Origin: Deltaproteobacteria bacterium UBA2221
GTDB lineage: Bacteria; Desulfobacterota; Syntrophorhabdia; Syntrophorhabdales; WCHB1-27
Direction of reading: 5' to 3'
NCBI GenBank assembly: GCA_002328485.1
Contig: DCUF01000045.1
Coordinates: 1-25,993, forward strand
Length of the DNA: 25,993 bases
In this document: in pieces, positions 16,494 through 23,158 of the stretch
Numbering within the stretch: position 1 is the stretch's first letter
How the letters are laid out: each line of letters starts with the position of its first letter
The notes under the pieces: generated by a model
Told to the model about the DNA's origin: nothing
The model's input: only the letters and a program-made list of their open reading frames with translations
Database searches by the model: none
Translations under genes and position numbers: made by a program

Positions 16494-17527
16494 CTTATAC
16501 GACTGGACCCCTTTTTTATGGTTTTCGCAAGGTTCTTTTTCGGGGAGACTTTTCCCGCGTAAGGGCGTTTCTTCGCTTTCTTGGATGTGAGGGTGGCGTT
16601 ACCTTTCCCATGTTTCTTGGCTGACAGAACTGCATGACGTTTCTTCGCTTTCTTGGATGACAGCTTGGTCGCCGGTTTCCTCGTCTTGTACGAGGCGAGC
16701 GTGACCGCGCTTGCACGGGCGAGATGGATTTCACGATCCGTCGGGACGTCGTTGTAAACGTATTTGAGGATATTTACAGCATCACCCCACAGATTTCTGC
16801 TTTTCAGCATGGAAAGTATATAGACCCTCCCATCCTTTTCGAAAGCACCAACGTAGGTATGCATGGATGCCCGCGTGAAACCGGTTTTTCCACCCACCGA
16901 CGGCTCAAAACAGAAGAGAAGACGGTTATGGTTCCGATACTTCACATCTCGTTGGCCGTTGTTAAAAAGGAAGTACTTGGTCTGAATGATTTCCCTGAAA
17001 CGGGGGTTGTCGAGGGCGTAACGGAGAATCAGGGCGAGGTCCCAGCAGCTCGTATACTGGCCCGGTGCAGAGAGGCCCGAGGCGTTCCGAAAGTTGCTAT
17101 GCTCGGCACCAATCTCCCTAGCCTTTTGATTCATCATCTCGGCAAAACGTTCCTCGCTCCCCCCTATGGCTTCGGAGAGAGCGAATGCAGCGTCATTTCC
17201 CGATTTTACCAATGCTCCTGTCACGAGATCCATGGCCCTGTACGAGCGTCCCGGCACCAGATTGAGCTTCGAGTTGGGCAGGGCCAAGACTTTTTGGGTC
17301 GGTACGATGACATCCCCCTCTCGAAGCCTCTCCAGCGCAACGATGGAGGTCAGCACCTTGGTGGTGCTTGCTGGCGGGAGCTGACGATGGTAGTCCTTTC
17401 CCGCCAGCACGGTAAGACTATCCATTTCGACCAGCAGGAAAGCGTCTGCAGTGATGGTAGAGGGCCCCTCAGCCAAGGCTGATAGGGGGAGGAAGATCGC
17501 GATTAAAAGGGGGATCAGGAAATGCAT
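16490..17527 (-). CDS. D-alanyl-D-alanine carboxypeptidase (S11, DacA-like) with Lys-rich tail
   Basis: A 345-residue penicillin-binding-protein-like serine carboxypeptidase that trims the terminal D-Ala from peptidoglycan pentapeptides in the periplasm. Seen: signal peptide (1-19, cleavage near ALA), catalytic SxxK S54-T-T-K57, SxN S109-G-N111, and KTG K214-T-G216. After residue 270 the usual beta-sandwich C-terminal domain and membrane-anchor helix are missing. They are replaced by a strongly basic tail (281-345) with two SKKAKKR units 24 residues apart. Such a tail might bind anionic cell-wall polymers or membrane (inference). AAGGA lies 6 nt before the ATG. First gene of a two-gene operon with the M48 protease. 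Confidence 0.92.
   Translation of the reverse strand: MHFLIPLLIAIFLPLSALAEGPSTITADAFLLVEMDSLTVLAGKDYHRQLPPASTTKVLTSIVALERLREGDVIVPTQKVLALPNSKLNLVPGRSYRAMDLVTGALVKSGNDAAFALSEAIGGSEERFAEMMNQKAREIGAEHSNFRNASGLSAPGQYTSCWDLALILRYALDNPRFREIIQTKYFLFNNGQRDVKYRNHNRLLFCFEPSVGGKTGFTRASMHTYVGAFEKDGRVYILSMLKSRNLWGDAVNILKYVYNDVPTDREIHLARASAVTLASYKTRKPATKLSSKKAKKRHAVLSAKKHGKGNATLTSKKAKKRPYAGKVSPKKNLAKTIKKGSSRIR
16566..16659. repeat. In-frame direct repeat in the carboxypeptidase tail
   Basis: An exact 22-bp sequence occurs at 16566-16587 and 16638-16659, start to start 72 bases, that is 24 codons. It encodes the two SKKAKKR units. This looks like an in-frame tandem duplication, with the intervening codons diverged. 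Repeat-number variation between strains is possible. Confidence 0.75.
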
Positions 17528-17569
17528 GCTGTTCCTTTATATACTATCAATTCGTTTTCCTGCAAGGTA

Positions 17570-17598
17570 ATTCTCCCCCGTTACGGTTTCTTTGTCAA
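17570..17598 (-). promoter_or_regulatory. Predicted promoter of the carboxypeptidase-M48 operon
   Basis: Consensus TTGACA (17598-17593) and GAGAAT (17575-17570, 4 of 6) with a 17-nt spacer. Predicted start near 17563, giving a 36-nt leader that holds the AAGGA Shine-Dalgarno. The rest of the pyrF-dacA spacer (17528-17728) has GCAAAA/TTTTGC arms near 17632-17652 but no clear terminator. Confidence 0.45.
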
Positions 17599-17728
17599 CA
17601 GGCGCAACGGTATCCCTGCTTCGGCAAAACCTTATTGTTTTTGCAAGATCTTTGCCGGGAGACACCGTACTCGTGATGAGCATCCCTAATGGTTCGCTCT
17701 TTGTGCCCTCGGTTGCGTCGGCGGGAGA

Positions 17729-18649
17729 CTACTCGAGGAAGTATTCCTCCACTTCCTCAATGATTACAGGGGGCTTTTCACCGATGCCCTTTTGGGCATC
17801 TTCCCTTATCTTCTTGATGACCGCCTCCCGGCTGGCCCTGTCCGGCTGATTTCTGATCGGTCTACCGATGATGAGATTTCTGACACCCGATGCCACCGCC
17901 TCCCTTGGGGATAAGGTCCTCTGCTGATCATCGGGAGGGTCGTCAGGCATCCGGATGCCGGGGCAAAACAGTTCAACCTCCGGCCACCGAGCTTTTATGG
18001 CAGCGGCCTCACGGGGGGATGACAGCAGACAGTCCACGTTGGCCCTCATGGCCTCCTCAGCCCACAGCATGGTGATATGGCTGATAAAGGCCTGCTTCTG
18101 CCGATCAGTCTTGGGGAATTGCGGGTTCTTGGGGAATACGCCCATATTCTGGAGCCACTGGGTGTAGGGGTACTCGGGCCACGTCTTGAAGGCAGGAAGG
18201 ATCCCGAGTCTGACAAGGTTTTCAAAACCCATACTGGTCAGGACCGTCACCGCTATGACCTTTGGACGGGCTATCCCCAGATCCTCCGCCACCAAGTCCG
18301 CCGCTTCCACCGCCTTCTGGGCCATCTCCTTGCCCCCGTCAGCAAGAACATTGAAATAGGTAGGCGCATAGCTGCATATATTCTTTGCCGCACCGAAGAC
18401 GGTATTCGGAATATCCTTCAGTTTGAAATCGGCAAAGACCGGCTTGCCGTATCTCTTCGGCAGCTCGATACATTTTTGGGCCCCAATGGCCTTCTCCAGC
18501 TCCAGCCCGACCTTCACAACGTCCACAAGCTCGGCAACCTGATCGAGTAACTCGGTCGCCTCACGCTCAGTGCTCACATCCAACGGGAATACTATACGAA
18601 TGTCGTCATCCGCCATCCCTTGACCCTCACTTTCTTTCTGATTTGTCAT
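17729..18649 (-). CDS. pyrF: Orotidine 5'-phosphate decarboxylase (long variant)
   Basis: A TIM-barrel OMP decarboxylase, last step of UMP synthesis in the cytoplasm. The catalytic set is present: Asp24 in FPLDVS, Lys46 in VVKVGLEL, and D74-x-K76-x2-D79 in ADFKLKDIPNTV; the phosphate-site IIGRPIRNQPD (260-270) keeps its Arg. It is about 306 residues against 230-245 for common bacterial enzymes. Most of the excess is an insertion around 152-195 (from AFKTWPEYPYTQW to QAFISHITMLW) between a beta strand and its helix, plus a C-terminal tail. I use the ATG at 18649; the frame opens to 18721 but a promoter lies in that part. A second ATG at 18616, with AGGG upstream, is possible. Confidence 0.88.
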   Translation of the reverse strand: MTNQKESEGQGMADDDIRIVFPLDVSTEREATELLDQVAELVDVVKVGLELEKAIGAQKCIELPKRYGKPVFADFKLKDIPNTVFGAAKNICSYAPTYFNVLADGGKEMAQKAVEAADLVAEDLGIARPKVIAVTVLTSMGFENLVRLGILPAFKTWPEYPYTQWLQNMGVFPKNPQFPKTDRQKQAFISHITMLWAEEAMRANVDCLLSSPREAAAIKARWPEVELFCPGIRMPDDPPDDQQRTLSPREAVASGVRNLIIGRPIRNQPDRASREAVIKKIREDAQKGIGEKPPVIIEEVEEYFLE

Positions 18650-18650
18650 C

Positions 18651-18670
18651 CCCTGCCCTTCCTGGCAGGG
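18651..18670 (-). promoter_or_regulatory. Hairpin presenting the pyrF Shine-Dalgarno in its loop
   Basis: In the transcript CCCTGCC (18670-18664), loop AGGAAG (18663-18658) and GGCAGGG (18657-18651) form a perfect 7-bp GC-rich stem that ends one base before the ATG at 18649. The loop is the Shine-Dalgarno. The fold could control access of ribosomes to this start. Confidence 0.5.
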
Positions 18671-18691
18671 TCTTGTGCCGTCGAGGCCCTG

Positions 18692-18721
18692 ATTATAATC
18701 AATCAGACACCCCTTTCGCAA
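18692..18721 (-). promoter_or_regulatory. Predicted pyrF promoter
   Basis: TTGCGA (18721-18716) and a perfect TATAAT (18697-18692) are separated by 18 nt. Predicted start near 18685 gives a 36-nt leader to the ATG at 18649. The same -35 hexamer is used in the predicted leuS promoter. Confidence 0.55.
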
Positions 18722-18829
18722 TCAGCACATCCTTCATTCTAAAGAGGTGGAAGGCGAGAAGACAAGGCAAATCTTTTTCGGTCTTACACCAATTTCCTTA
18801 AACCTCATGAGAACTGTCAAATCTTCCTC

Positions 18830-18857
18830 TTACTCCTGACTCCTTACTCCTGACTGT
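18830..18857. repeat. Four heptad units upstream of selB
   Basis: TTACTCC, TGACTCC, TTACTCC, TGACTGT in tandem; a 14-bp double unit twice. It ends nine bases before the selB -35 box. The rest of the 252-base pyrF-selB spacer has no gene I can support. Confidence 0.7.
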
Positions 18858-18866
18858 CCTGTGTTT

Positions 18867-18895
18867 TTGACGATCATTCCGGCCTGTAGTATATT
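18867..18895 (+). promoter_or_regulatory. Predicted selB promoter placed for a leaderless mRNA
   Basis: TTGACG (18867-18872, 5 of 6) and TATATT (18890-18895, 5 of 6) with an ideal 17-nt spacer. The predicted start, seven bases past the -10, is 18902, the A of the selB ATG. No Shine-Dalgarno is present in the six bases between. Confidence 0.55.
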
Positions 18896-18901
18896 GATTC
18901 T

Positions 18902-20800
18902 ATGAAACAAATCGTCGTCGGTACCGCAGGGCATATCGATCACGGCAAGACCGCTCTCATCAGGGCCCTCACAGGCATTGACTGTGATCGTTTGAAAGAG
19001 GAGAAGGAACGAGGGATCACCACCGAGCTGGGGTTTGCCTTCTACCGATTCGGCGAAGACCTCCTGGTGGGCATCGTCGACGTTCCGGGTCATGAGCGAT
19101 TCATACGTCATATGGTGGCCGGTGCCTGGGGAATCGACATGGTCCTCTTCGTGATCGCCGCCGACGAATCGGTCATGCCCCAGACCCGTGAACATCTGGA
19201 CATCTGCGACCTCCTCGGAATTAAACGGGGCATCATAACCATAACCAAGAAAGACCTCGTTGATGAAGAGATGCTGGAACTGGTGCGGGAAGAGATAGGT
19301 GATCTGGTCAAAGGAAGATTCCTGGAAAAGGCACCAATGGTGGCCGTTTCCTCCCTCACCGGAGAAAACATCGATGTCTTGAGGGATGAAATATATAGGG
19401 CCTCTTCACTCATTGACGAAAGGTCCCGAGAGGGGATATTCCGGCTGCCCATCGACAGGGTCTTCACCATCAGGGGCTTCGGTACCATCGTCACCGGAAC
19501 CTGTATCTCCGGCCACATCCAGGTTGGGGAGGAGGTCGAGGTCTATCCTGTAGAAAAGAGGGCCAGGATAAGGAATATCCAGGCCTACCACCAGGACGTG
19601 AAGGAGGCAGGGGCAGGGCAGAGGGTAGCCCTCAATCTCCAGGGCGTCGAGAAACAGGAGATCGAGCGGGGGACCATCATTGCCCTTCCTGGGACACTGC
19701 TGCCGACCTCCAGGATCGATGCCTCTCTCCGTTATCTGAAGCTGCCTTTCAATGCCATCAAGAACAATAGCACCCTACGGTTTCACGTGGCGACCACCCA
19801 GGCAGAAGGCAAGCTTATCCTCCTCGGCAGAAATGCCATCGAGCCAGGGGACGAGGCCTTCGTTCAGATATCCTTCGCCGAACCCCTTGCGGTGTTACCC
19901 GGTGATCGCTTCATCATGCGGGGGTCTTACGCGGTCCAGACCCTTGGAGGCGGTGTGATTCTCGATATCCAGCCGAAGAGACATATCCGGAAACCAGAAC
20001 CCCTGCGAGAGACCTACGAGCTGCTGAGCAAGGGGACGCTCCAGGAGAGGCTCCTGTACCATGTGCATAAAGGCGGTTATGAGGGGATGAAAAAAGAAAA
20101 ACTGGCCATCCTGCTCGGCCTGGAAGGGCGGTCCCTTGAACAGGTCGCAGACACGCTATCCGGCCGGAACGCCGTAAAGATCGTCGGCAGGACGGTGGTA
20201 AATGCCCCTACCTTTGTCGAGTACAAAAAGACCCTTCATCAGCTTCTGACCGATTTCCACAAGAAGAACCCTTTCAAGATCGGCATATCCAAAGAGGAGT
20301 TGCGGACCAAGCTGCCGAAAGTCGATCCTCTGGTCTTTCAGGCTGCCCTCGACGACTGGGTCAATGAGGGACAGGTTGAGGCGGACAAAGACAAAGTACG
20401 CTTGCTGAGCGCAGGCTCCTCCGGTGAAACAGCCCTTGGCAAATGGGAGACGGATATCCTAAAAAGACTATTTGATTATGGGCTCACCCCACCATCGCTG
20501 CCGGAACTGGCCGGCACGATGAACATGAAGGAGGCCAACCTGAAGGACATGCTGGAGCGGCTTGTTCACCAGCGAAAGGTAACGAGGGTCAAAAGCGACA
20601 TGTACTTCCATGCCGATCCCATAAAAGACCTGCGGGATAAAGTGGTAGCCCTTCTGAAATCGAAGGGGGAGATGGCTCCGGCAGATTTCAAGGCCATCAC
20701 GAACCTGTCCAGAAAATATATGATCCCGCTGCTCGAATACTTTGACGAAAGCCGTCTGACAATCAGGACCGGGGACAAGCGGGTGTTGCGAAGCTCCTAG
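18902..20800 (+). CDS. selB: Selenocysteine-specific elongation factor SelB
   Basis: A 632-residue SelB, the GTPase that carries selenocysteyl-tRNA(Sec) to UGA codons marked by a SECIS hairpin. Seen: G1 GHIDHGKT (10-17), switch I RGITTELGFA (37-46), G3 DVPGHE (60-65), G4 TKKD (115-118, as usual for SelB in place of NKxD), EF-Tu-like domains 2 and 3 with GFGTIVTGT, and from about residue 375 the C-terminal winged-helix repeats that bind SECIS RNA. Length is normal. selA, selD, tRNA(Sec) and any UGA-containing selenoprotein are not in the window, so they must lie elsewhere. Convergent with the ExeA-like gene, 12 bases apart. Presence of selB fits formate dehydrogenase or other selenoenzyme users. 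Confidence 0.96.
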   Translation: MKQIVVGTAGHIDHGKTALIRALTGIDCDRLKEEKERGITTELGFAFYRFGEDLLVGIVDVPGHERFIRHMVAGAWGIDMVLFVIAADESVMPQTREHLDICDLLGIKRGIITITKKDLVDEEMLELVREEIGDLVKGRFLEKAPMVAVSSLTGENIDVLRDEIYRASSLIDERSREGIFRLPIDRVFTIRGFGTIVTGTCISGHIQVGEEVEVYPVEKRARIRNIQAYHQDVKEAGAGQRVALNLQGVEKQEIERGTIIALPGTLLPTSRIDASLRYLKLPFNAIKNNSTLRFHVATTQAEGKLILLGRNAIEPGDEAFVQISFAEPLAVLPGDRFIMRGSYAVQTLGGGVILDIQPKRHIRKPEPLRETYELLSKGTLQERLLYHVHKGGYEGMKKEKLAILLGLEGRSLEQVADTLSGRNAVKIVGRTVVNAPTFVEYKKTLHQLLTDFHKKNPFKIGISKEELRTKLPKVDPLVFQAALDDWVNEGQVEADKDKVRLLSAGSSGETALGKWETDILKRLFDYGLTPPSLPELAGTMNMKEANLKDMLERLVHQRKVTRVKSDMYFHADPIKDLRDKVVALLKSKGEMAPADFKAITNLSRKYMIPLLEYFDESRLTIRTGDKRVLRSS

Positions 20801-20812
20801 ATATTTCTGATC

Positions 20813-21745
20813 CTAAACCCCAATTCGTCTCAGAAACCCCCTAAAGATGGAGGTCTCCGGGTGGGGCAGGCCGGTCGGCCCACCGACATAGGGAAGGGCT
20901 CCGCCTCGATCATCCTTGCCTGATATTGCGTGAATGGCCTTGGAAACCTCCTTGAATCCGATCTTTCTGGCCTGGTAACTGTACCCGATAAGAAGGGCCA
21001 CATCCGCCAGGGCCACCATCGTTCGAGGGAGACCTTGAGAATAACGGTGGATTATTTGAATAGCTTCTTGGGAAAAGACCTCTTGATCCCCCTCTAGACC
21101 GGCCTTGTCAAGGCGGGACGAAATCAGTGCAGTAGCCTCATCGATTCCAAGAGGAACCAGGTAATATTTGACCGGCAGTCTCTGCCAGAATTCGGGGATA
21201 AGTTTGACCGTGTCCCAGAGCGGTCTCTGACCTGAGAGGATAACCGTAATCAGATACTGCCGGTCGTGGGTCAGGTTCAGGAGCATCCGAAGTTCCTGAA
21301 GAACCTCCTTTCGGTCGCAAAGCATATGGGCCTCATCCACGATCACCGTGGCCTTTCCGCCGGACTTCTTCAGAGAGATTAAGGCCTCCTTCATGGCCAA
21401 TAGGTTCTTGAATTTGTCATCCTCGGCTCTCATACCGGTAATGCCGGCCGCAATGTGGGCCACAACCTGGGCGGTGGTGAGGGTGGGGTGATCCAGAAAG
21501 GAATAGCGGTAGAGATCGCCATATTCTTCACTCAGTTCACTCATCAGCTTCAGGAGAAGGGTTGTTTTGCCAAGGCCCGCCTCTTCGGATACGAGGAGCA
21601 CGCCCCCTTTGTTTGTATTGACGGCATAGGTTAGTCGTTCAAAACACTCATAGTACTGCCCTCCAAGGTACATCATGTCCTCGTCAGGGGCGAGCTGAAA
21701 AGGGCTTCTTTCCAGCCCCCAATACGTTAGATATTCCTGATTCAC
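20813..21745 (-). CDS. ExeA/GspA-like AAA ATPase with altered Walker A
   Basis: A 310-residue AAA_22-type ATPase. The start resembles ExeA/GspA (YLTYWGLERSPFQLAPDEDMMYL, with the FxL.PD signature). The nucleotide loop is E54-E-A-G-L-G59-K60-T61, so the first Walker A glycine is Glu while GKT is intact; Walker B is VIVDEAHML (DEAH at 137-140), and a sensor-like ILSGQ and an arginine-rich RLPVKYYL follow. ExeA has a C-terminal peptidoglycan-binding domain; this protein ends after the ATPase with an unrelated tail. In type II secretion GspA helps the secretin cross the wall; no other secretion gene is nearby, so the role is unknown. GTG start at 21745 with AGGTG upstream. Confidence 0.85.
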   Translation of the reverse strand: MNQEYLTYWGLERSPFQLAPDEDMMYLGGQYYECFERLTYAVNTNKGGVLLVSEEAGLGKTTLLLKLMSELSEEYGDLYRYSFLDHPTLTTAQVVAHIAAGITGMRAEDDKFKNLLAMKEALISLKKSGGKATVIVDEAHMLCDRKEVLQELRMLLNLTHDRQYLITVILSGQRPLWDTVKLIPEFWQRLPVKYYLVPLGIDEATALISSRLDKAGLEGDQEVFSQEAIQIIHRYSQGLPRTMVALADVALLIGYSYQARKIGFKEVSKAIHAISGKDDRGGALPYVGGPTGLPHPETSIFRGFLRRIGV

Positions 21746-21763
21746 ATTGCACCTGTCGAAGAG

Positions 21764-21788
21764 GATCGGCCATTTGGCACGGCCGATC
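21764..21788. promoter_or_regulatory. 8-bp perfect inverted repeat upstream of the ExeA-like gene
   Basis: GATCGGCC (21764-21771) and GGCCGATC (21781-21788) with a 9-base loop, 18 bases before the GTG. There is no T-run on the minus strand after it, so it is not a standard terminator. It could be a leader hairpin or a protein-binding site. Confidence 0.4.
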
Positions 21789-21796
21789 TCTCCATG

Positions 21797-21831
21797 GATT
21801 TGAGATTTAGGGTCTGAGATTTGAGGCGAGG
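21797..21831. repeat. Heptad repeats between the nuclease and the ExeA-like gene
   Basis: GATTTGA, GATTTAG, GGTCTGA, GATTTGA and GGCGAGG follow each other in 7-base steps. They begin 13 bases past the nuclease stop on the minus strand and abut the inverted repeat at 21764-21788. Confidence 0.6.
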
Positions 21832-21844
21832 TTCTGCCCTACGT

Positions 21845-22462
21845 CTAGGGCTTACAGCGCCTACAGGGCGTATAACCGATCTTGATCGGATCCGTTCGGG
21901 TCGTAAACATGATCCTGTTCTTAGGGGGTATCTTTGCAGCGGAAGGGCAGGACGGGCGATGAAAGGTGTAGGCCCGCTTGTTCCCCACATAGGATCGTTC
22001 AGTGTCTTTCTTCTTTTCCTGCCAAAGACCGGCATCCTTCTCCATCGCCTCTCGTTGATACGAGATGAGCATATCCTTATAGCGGGTGTTGGGCGGCTTT
22101 ATCATGGCGCGCGCATAACCCTGCCTGACCAGCTCTCCGTTTACAAAAACACCTTTCACGTAGACATATGCAAGAAGCCTACCATAGGCGTCTTTCTTTT
22201 CCTGATCGAACTCCAGTCGAACCTTCTTGAGGAGCACGAGCCTCTTATTGAACCTGGTGGCCTCCCGGGCAAAGAACTCAGCCCCACCCTTTTTTTTGGC
22301 CATCTCCGGTGCATCGACCCCGATGTAGCGAACCGTTTCCCCGCTTTCCAGGACCACGGTGTCGCCGTCTATCACTCTACGGACCACGTAGTCCTTCGAA
22401 TAGGCCAGACTGGGGAGGGCGATGAGAAAAACAAGGAACAGGCCAAAAAGTTTGCGATTCAT
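21845..22462 (-). CDS. Secreted thermonuclease (SNase family) with C-terminal Cys/His domain
   Basis: A 205-residue staphylococcal-nuclease-fold protein. Seen: signal peptide (1-22, hydrophobic LFGLFLVFLIALPSLA), then residues equivalent to the SNase active site: D34 in IDGDTV, R45, D50 and E53 in RYIGVDAPE, R95 in DAYGRLLAY. A C-terminal region (157-205) with H168, C172, C200 and C203 looks like a small zinc-binding unit of the kind attached to some bacterial SNases. It should cleave DNA or RNA with Ca2+ outside the cytoplasm. No Shine-Dalgarno precedes the ATG; a TAGAAT at 22478-22473 would place the transcript start about 4 nt upstream of it. Confidence 0.92.
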   Translation of the reverse strand: MNRKLFGLFLVFLIALPSLAYSKDYVVRRVIDGDTVVLESGETVRYIGVDAPEMAKKKGGAEFFAREATRFNKRLVLLKKVRLEFDQEKKDAYGRLLAYVYVKGVFVNGELVRQGYARAMIKPPNTRYKDMLISYQREAMEKDAGLWQEKKKDTERSYVGNKRAYTFHRPSCPSAAKIPPKNRIMFTTRTDPIKIGYTPCRRCKP

Positions 22463-22646
22463 TTCGGGAGAAATTCTACATCATTTCTTGATGGCATGAA
22501 ATAGTACCGATGCTCTGCCTTCGGCCGGCGTCCATGGAATGTGAACACGGTGAAATTGACCTTGATGCGTAAAACAGGCATTTATGGACCGCGGGGAAGA
22601 TTTTTCCCGGAGGAAGGCATCTATGATCACATAGACGATCAAAAGA

Positions 22647-22904
22647 TTAGCCGTTATGTCTGTTCCGGTAAATACCATGCACAGCGCTTCCAAGAACCTG
22701 ACCCCCAAAGAAAGCAGCCACGACCAAAGGAACGCTCGGAAGACTCCATCCGGCCCCTGTTATCAATCTGGCGGTCATCACTAGTGGGACTGGAACATGC
22801 ACCGCAAGAAACCACTGGGGGGAGAATCTTCTAACGCCCGCTCTCCAATAACCAAACGGCAGATTGAGGGCCACGACGAGAAGCAAAAGCAATATCAATG
22901 GCAT
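22647..22904 (-). CDS. Conserved small membrane protein, function unknown
   Basis: An 85-residue protein with two or three hydrophobic segments (2-15, 31-49 and 56-73). It carries NLPFGYWR (14-21), RRFSPQWFLAVHVPVP (25-40) and FFGGQVLG (65-72), patterns I recall from a family of uncharacterised bacterial and archaeal membrane proteins. I start at the ATG at 22904; an in-frame GTG at 22931 would add nine polar residues but lies inside the predicted promoter. There is no Shine-Dalgarno. The spacer to the nuclease gene (22463-22646) contains a weak hairpin near 22590-22607 and nothing else I can name. Confidence 0.7.
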   Translation of the reverse strand: MPLILLLLLVVALNLPFGYWRAGVRRFSPQWFLAVHVPVPLVMTARLITGAGWSLPSVPLVVAAFFGGQVLGSAVHGIYRNRHNG

Positions 22905-22912
22905 GCTATTGT

Positions 22913-22941
22913 ATTTTACACGAGTGCTCACCTTGTGACAA
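22913..22941 (-). promoter_or_regulatory. Predicted promoter of the small membrane protein gene
   Basis: TTGTCA (22941-22936) and TAAAAT (22918-22913) with a 17-nt spacer. Predicted start near 22906, two bases before the ATG at 22904, with no Shine-Dalgarno. Confidence 0.4.
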
Positions 22942-23046
22942 TGATCAGTATGGGCGCCGCATCACGGGCCCGCAAGGATAGGACGCGTGCGGTCTCCAGG
23001 GCAAGGCATCAGGGCTCGCACCTGTCCGGCCCGAGGGTCCTGTCGG

Positions 23047-23075
23047 TTGCGAACGGCATTCAAGAGTGATAGAAT
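23047..23075 (+). promoter_or_regulatory. Predicted leuS promoter
   Basis: TTGCGA (23047-23052) and TAGAAT (23070-23075, 5 of 6) with a 17-nt spacer. Predicted start near 23082 gives a 77-nt leader. The GC-rich stretch 22942-23046 before it has several short self-complementary arms but no RNA family I recognise, and no T-box core was found. Confidence 0.45.
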
Positions 23076-23158
23076 TCTTTGTCCACACGGGACCAGAAAA
23101 GACGCGGTATTCGTTGTCCGATCCCGATTCTCACAATAACATTCGAAAGAAGAGAGAT

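Noticed and set aside
17538..17565. TTGCAG-16-TATATA right before the carboxypeptidase ATG as another leaderless promoter
   Set aside because: A better TTGACA-17-GAGAAT lies upstream and the gene has an AAGGA ribosome site, which a start four bases before the ATG would remove.
22481..22708. A 75-codon minus-strand frame between the small membrane protein and the nuclease
   Set aside because: Starts with TTG, overlaps the membrane protein gene by 62 bases, has no Shine-Dalgarno, and the peptide resembles nothing I know.
22942..23158. T-box, SRP RNA or other structured RNA before leuS
   Set aside because: The T-box core sequence and the SRP RNA core motif are absent on both strands; only short unspecific stems were found.
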